From NCBI GenBank assembly GCA_035283065.1, contig DATEUP010000175.1:1-15327 (forward strand): DNA of 15,327 nt. Direction: 5' to 3'. The DNA comes from DATEUP01 sp035283065 (lineage in GTDB: Archaea > Thermoplasmatota > DTKX01 > DATEUP01). The translations under genes were made by a program, and so were the position numbers. A model generated the notes under the pieces. It did not search any database, was not told the DNA's origin, and saw only the letters and a program-made list of their open reading frames with translations. This document shows positions 13,620-15,327 of this stretch, piece after piece. Within the stretch, counting starts at the first letter, position 1. The number at the start of each line of letters is the position of its first letter.

Positions 13620-14479
13620 GGCTTCCTCCGCCACCAGAAGAAAACGAACGCGCCCGCGGCCGCCGCCCCGGCTGCGCCAACCATCACGACGGGCGAGGAC
13701 AAGGCAATTCCGATCCCTTCAGGGACTGTGAGGGGCGCGCGCAGTGTGGCGTTTTGCGAGAGGCCCTCCTGCGTGGTGCCGCGCACCTGCACGGTAATCT
13801 CGTACGTTCCAGGGCCGAGGTTGGGGCCGGAGAGCTGGATGGTCGCCGTCACGTTTGTGGGGCCGCTACCCGGGGGCGGAAGCGCGAGCGCTGTCGGGCC
13901 GCGGAACGATAGGCCATCGGGGCCTTCCACCGTGACGCTGAGGCTCACGGGGACGCTGGCGTTCCCTGCAATCGTGAGTTTGAATGATTCGGTGCCCCGC
14001 TCCAGCGCAAGTTCCCGAGGGTCCATGCGCGCCGTGAGCCCTTCAAAGTAGGGCCGCGGCTTGATGAGGCCGGTTTCTTGATCCATGCACTGAATCCCGC
14101 CCACAACCATGCGCGCTGTGACAGTGAGGACCCCGACTGGCGTAGGGAGTGTCCCCGCAGGCACGACGCTCGTTACCGAAAACGGGCCTGTGCGCGCGTT
14201 GGTCACCGTGATACTCGCGGGCGAGACGGTCGCCACCCATCCCGTGTCCACGACCGCCGTTAGCGTGACCTGGGCCCGCTCGAACGCGAGAAAATCGGCC
14301 GTGTAGTTCCCGGAAAACGTCACGGCCACAGGCTGGGTCGAAGTCACGGGCGCCTCACGTTCGCTCGGCTCCAGCGTGATGTCGATTGCGCAGAAGGGCG
14401 AAGCGGCCTCGGCCGGTAGCGAAAGACGGAGCGCGAGTACGAGAAACAGGGCGAGAGCGGCTGCGCCAAATCGACCCAT
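13616..14479 (-). CDS. Secreted single-pass membrane protein, paralogue 1 (first gene) of a four-gene operon
   Basis: 287 residues from ATG at 14477-14479. Signal peptide MGRFGAAALALFLVLALRLS, cleaved near PAEAA. C30 and C131 form the conserved pair. Two beta-rich domains: about 28-145 with DITLEPSE, then VTFSG, then DTGWVATVSPASITV, then GPFSVTSVVPAG, then GGIQCM, then RPYFEGL; and about 148-252 with LTIAGNASVPVSLSV and PGTYEITVQVRGT, resembling Ig-like or NEW3-type sandwiches. A transmembrane helix at about 260-282 is followed by WWRRKP. The N-terminus is outside and only a few residues face the cytosol, so signalling through the tail is unlikely. It heads the operon, with a TATA-like element about 35 bp upstream. 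Function not recognised; a homologue search restricted to archaeal membrane proteins would be informative. Confidence 0.8.
   Translation of the reverse strand: MGRFGAAALALFLVLALRLSLPAEAASPFCAIDITLEPSEREAPVTSTQPVAVTFSGNYTADFLAFERAQVTLTAVVDTGWVATVSPASITVTNARTGPFSVTSVVPAGTLPTPVGVLTVTARMVVGGIQCMDQETGLIKPRPYFEGLTARMDPRELALERGTESFKLTIAGNASVPVSLSVTVEGPDGLSFRGPTALALPPPGSGPTNVTATIQLSGPNLGPGTYEITVQVRGTTQEGLSQNATLRAPLTVPEGIGIALSSPVVMVGAAGAAAAGAFVFFWWRRKP
13625..13629 (-). promoter_or_regulatory. Shine-Dalgarno of paralogue 2, inside the Arg codons of paralogue 1
   Basis: GGAGG on the minus strand is read as the terminal Arg-Arg codons (CGG AGG) of paralogue 1 and lies 5 nt before the GTG at 13619, or 11 nt before the ATG at 13613. 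Confidence 0.6.
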
Positions 14480-14510
14480 TCGAACTCGACAATCTGTTCG
14501 TTGAGCGGCC

Positions 14511-14517
14511 TATTTAC
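14511..14517 (-). promoter_or_regulatory. TATA-like box of the four-paralogue operon
   Basis: GTAAATA on the minus strand is centred about 35 bp before the ATG at 14479, predicting a leader of roughly 8-10 nt with no Shine-Dalgarno. It is the AT-richest element in the 73-bp gap after the decarboxylase gene. Confidence 0.5.
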
Positions 14518-14528
14518 CCCTTGTGGAG

Positions 14529-14546
14529 GGGGCCGCCGACGGCCCC
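14529..14546 (-). terminator. GC-rich hairpin after the decarboxylase gene, possible terminator
   Basis: GGGGCCG and CGGCCCC are perfect 7-bp arms around a 4-nt loop, starting 6 bp after the decarboxylase stop. No U-rich tract follows, and archaeal intrinsic termination relies on one, so this may instead shape or protect the mRNA 3' end. It sits between the stop and the next promoter, where a terminator would be expected. Confidence 0.35.
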
Positions 14547-14552
14547 GAGGGT

Positions 14553-15327
14553 TCAGGGCAAGGCGTCGGTCAATGCGCCCACCAGCTCGCCTTGGAATCG
14601 GGCCGCGTGGCCCTCGCCGGCAAACGCCGGGGAGAGCACGACCGCGCGCATGAGGAAGGCCTGGCCGACGCGGGCCCATTCCTCGCGGGCGATCCCGAGC
14701 CGCCTCAAGAAGGCGGCCGGCGCGTCGCCGTACTCCTCGCGCGTGAAGGTAGCCGATGAGAGGATGAAACGGCCTCCCTCGCTGCCGACCTCCTCGATGG
14801 CGAAATGGCGGAAGACTGCGCGGTTGAATGCGTTCATCCTTGCAAGGCGTCGGTTCGAAGCGGGGTTCGCGGCGAAGCACAGGATGTTGAGGTCGGGTTC
14901 GCACAGGATCTTCACGCGGAGCTTGACGCGACCTCGGCCCGACGGCAGGGCGCGCCCGTCCGTGCTGCGGACGGCCGCCGCCAACTCGTCGGCGCCAGCG
15001 CGAGCGCGTGCGACGAGGTGGCCGTAGCCCGTGCGGTTGAGGGGCACGCATGCGTGGGCAAGCCAGCAGGCGGCCGCCGCGGCGCCGGGCTTCGTGCCCT
15101 CGAGGATGAACCCGCCGATCGAGGACGGCGGGTTTTCGCGCCAGTCCTCGACGCCGCGCGAGAAGTACGGGCGCGGGGTCGCGAGGACGCCGCGCACGAC
15201 GCCGTCGCGGAAGAGGATCGCGCCGGCAGGGACGGGCACGTACCCGAACTTGTGGGGGTCGACGGTGACGGAGTTACATCCCGGGAGCGCCGCGAGCGCA
15301 CGCGCGACCTCGGTTGACGGGAACGCC
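14553..15327 (-). CDS. Group II PLP-dependent decarboxylase (tyrosine-decarboxylase type), N-terminus missing
   Basis: The visible 257 residues are the C-terminal part; the start lies beyond the right edge. Residue 26 of the visible part is the PLP lysine in TVDPHKFGYVPVPAGAILFRD. ILEGTKPGAAAAACWLAHACVPLNRTGYG follows, closely resembling the bacterial TyrDC stretch in which G-S-K-x-G-A-x-A-A is followed by L-P-L-N-x-T-G-Y-G. The C-terminal domain (about 115-257) contains DLNILCFAANP and SSATFTREEYG. Such cytosolic enzymes remove the carboxyl group of aromatic or acidic amino acids. Archaeal relatives (MfnA) decarboxylate tyrosine or aspartate for methanofuran or CoA synthesis, but this copy looks closer to the larger TyrDC type. 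Substrate is undecided because the N-terminal substrate-binding residues are outside the window. Confidence 0.85.
   Translation of the reverse strand, partial: AFPSTEVARALAALPGCNSVTVDPHKFGYVPVPAGAILFRDGVVRGVLATPRPYFSRGVEDWRENPPSSIGGFILEGTKPGAAAAACWLAHACVPLNRTGYGHLVARARAGADELAAAVRSTDGRALPSGRGRVKLRVKILCEPDLNILCFAANPASNRRLARMNAFNRAVFRHFAIEEVGSEGGRFILSSATFTREEYGDAPAAFLRRLGIAREEWARVGQAFLMRAVVLSPAFAGEGHAARFQGELVGALTDALP

Noticed and set aside
1..15327. CRISPR arrays, insertion sequences, integrases
   Set aside because: I saw no spaced direct repeats, transposase or integrase motifs, or terminal inverted repeats flanking genes.

Overview
This GC-rich window (I estimate roughly two-thirds G+C by eye) looks like a chromosomal segment from an uncultured archaeon, most plausibly a euryarchaeon of the Thermoplasmatota type. 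The archaeal signs are TATA-like boxes centred about 23-28 bp before several start codons (leaderless transcripts), an acetyl-CoA-acetyltransferase-like protein paired with a DUF35 Zn-ribbon/OB-fold protein, a DUF217-type VapB antitoxin, and large secreted proteins with beta-helix and PKD domains and a C-terminal membrane anchor. The phylum is an inference. I see no rRNA, tRNA, CRISPR or insertion sequence.

Layout. 1-6704 is all on the minus strand: a partial HEAT-repeat (DNA-alkylation-repair-like) gene, a 1061-residue surface protein (NosD-like beta-helix, then PKD/Ig-like domains, then an anchor), a HAD phosphatase, and a tightly coupled thiolase-like/DUF35 pair. The thiolase-like protein has Gly where the family's nucleophilic Cys should be. 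6805-8603 is accessory: an ASCH-domain gene, a winged-helix/RelE-like toxin-antitoxin pair, a 383-bp intergenic stretch, and a divergent vapB whose vapC partner is reduced to 14 codons. Both antitoxin genes have a short inverted repeat with a 6-bp spacer just upstream, probably their operators.

8690-10871 (plus strand) holds cystathionine beta-synthase and a cystathionine gamma-lyase/synthase family enzyme. Together they would form a reverse transsulfuration route from homocysteine to cysteine. The second gene has no sensible canonical start codon. It ends in a CTAG that it shares, as overlapping stop codons, with the convergent operon.

10868-14479 (minus strand) is the most unusual part: four consecutive paralogous genes for secreted, single-pass membrane proteins of about 290-325 residues. 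They overlap by GTGA at each junction, and each has two cysteines 101-103 residues apart. I do not recognise the family and it may be an undescribed cell-surface complex. The window ends inside a group II PLP-dependent decarboxylase of the tyrosine-decarboxylase type (14553-15327, minus).
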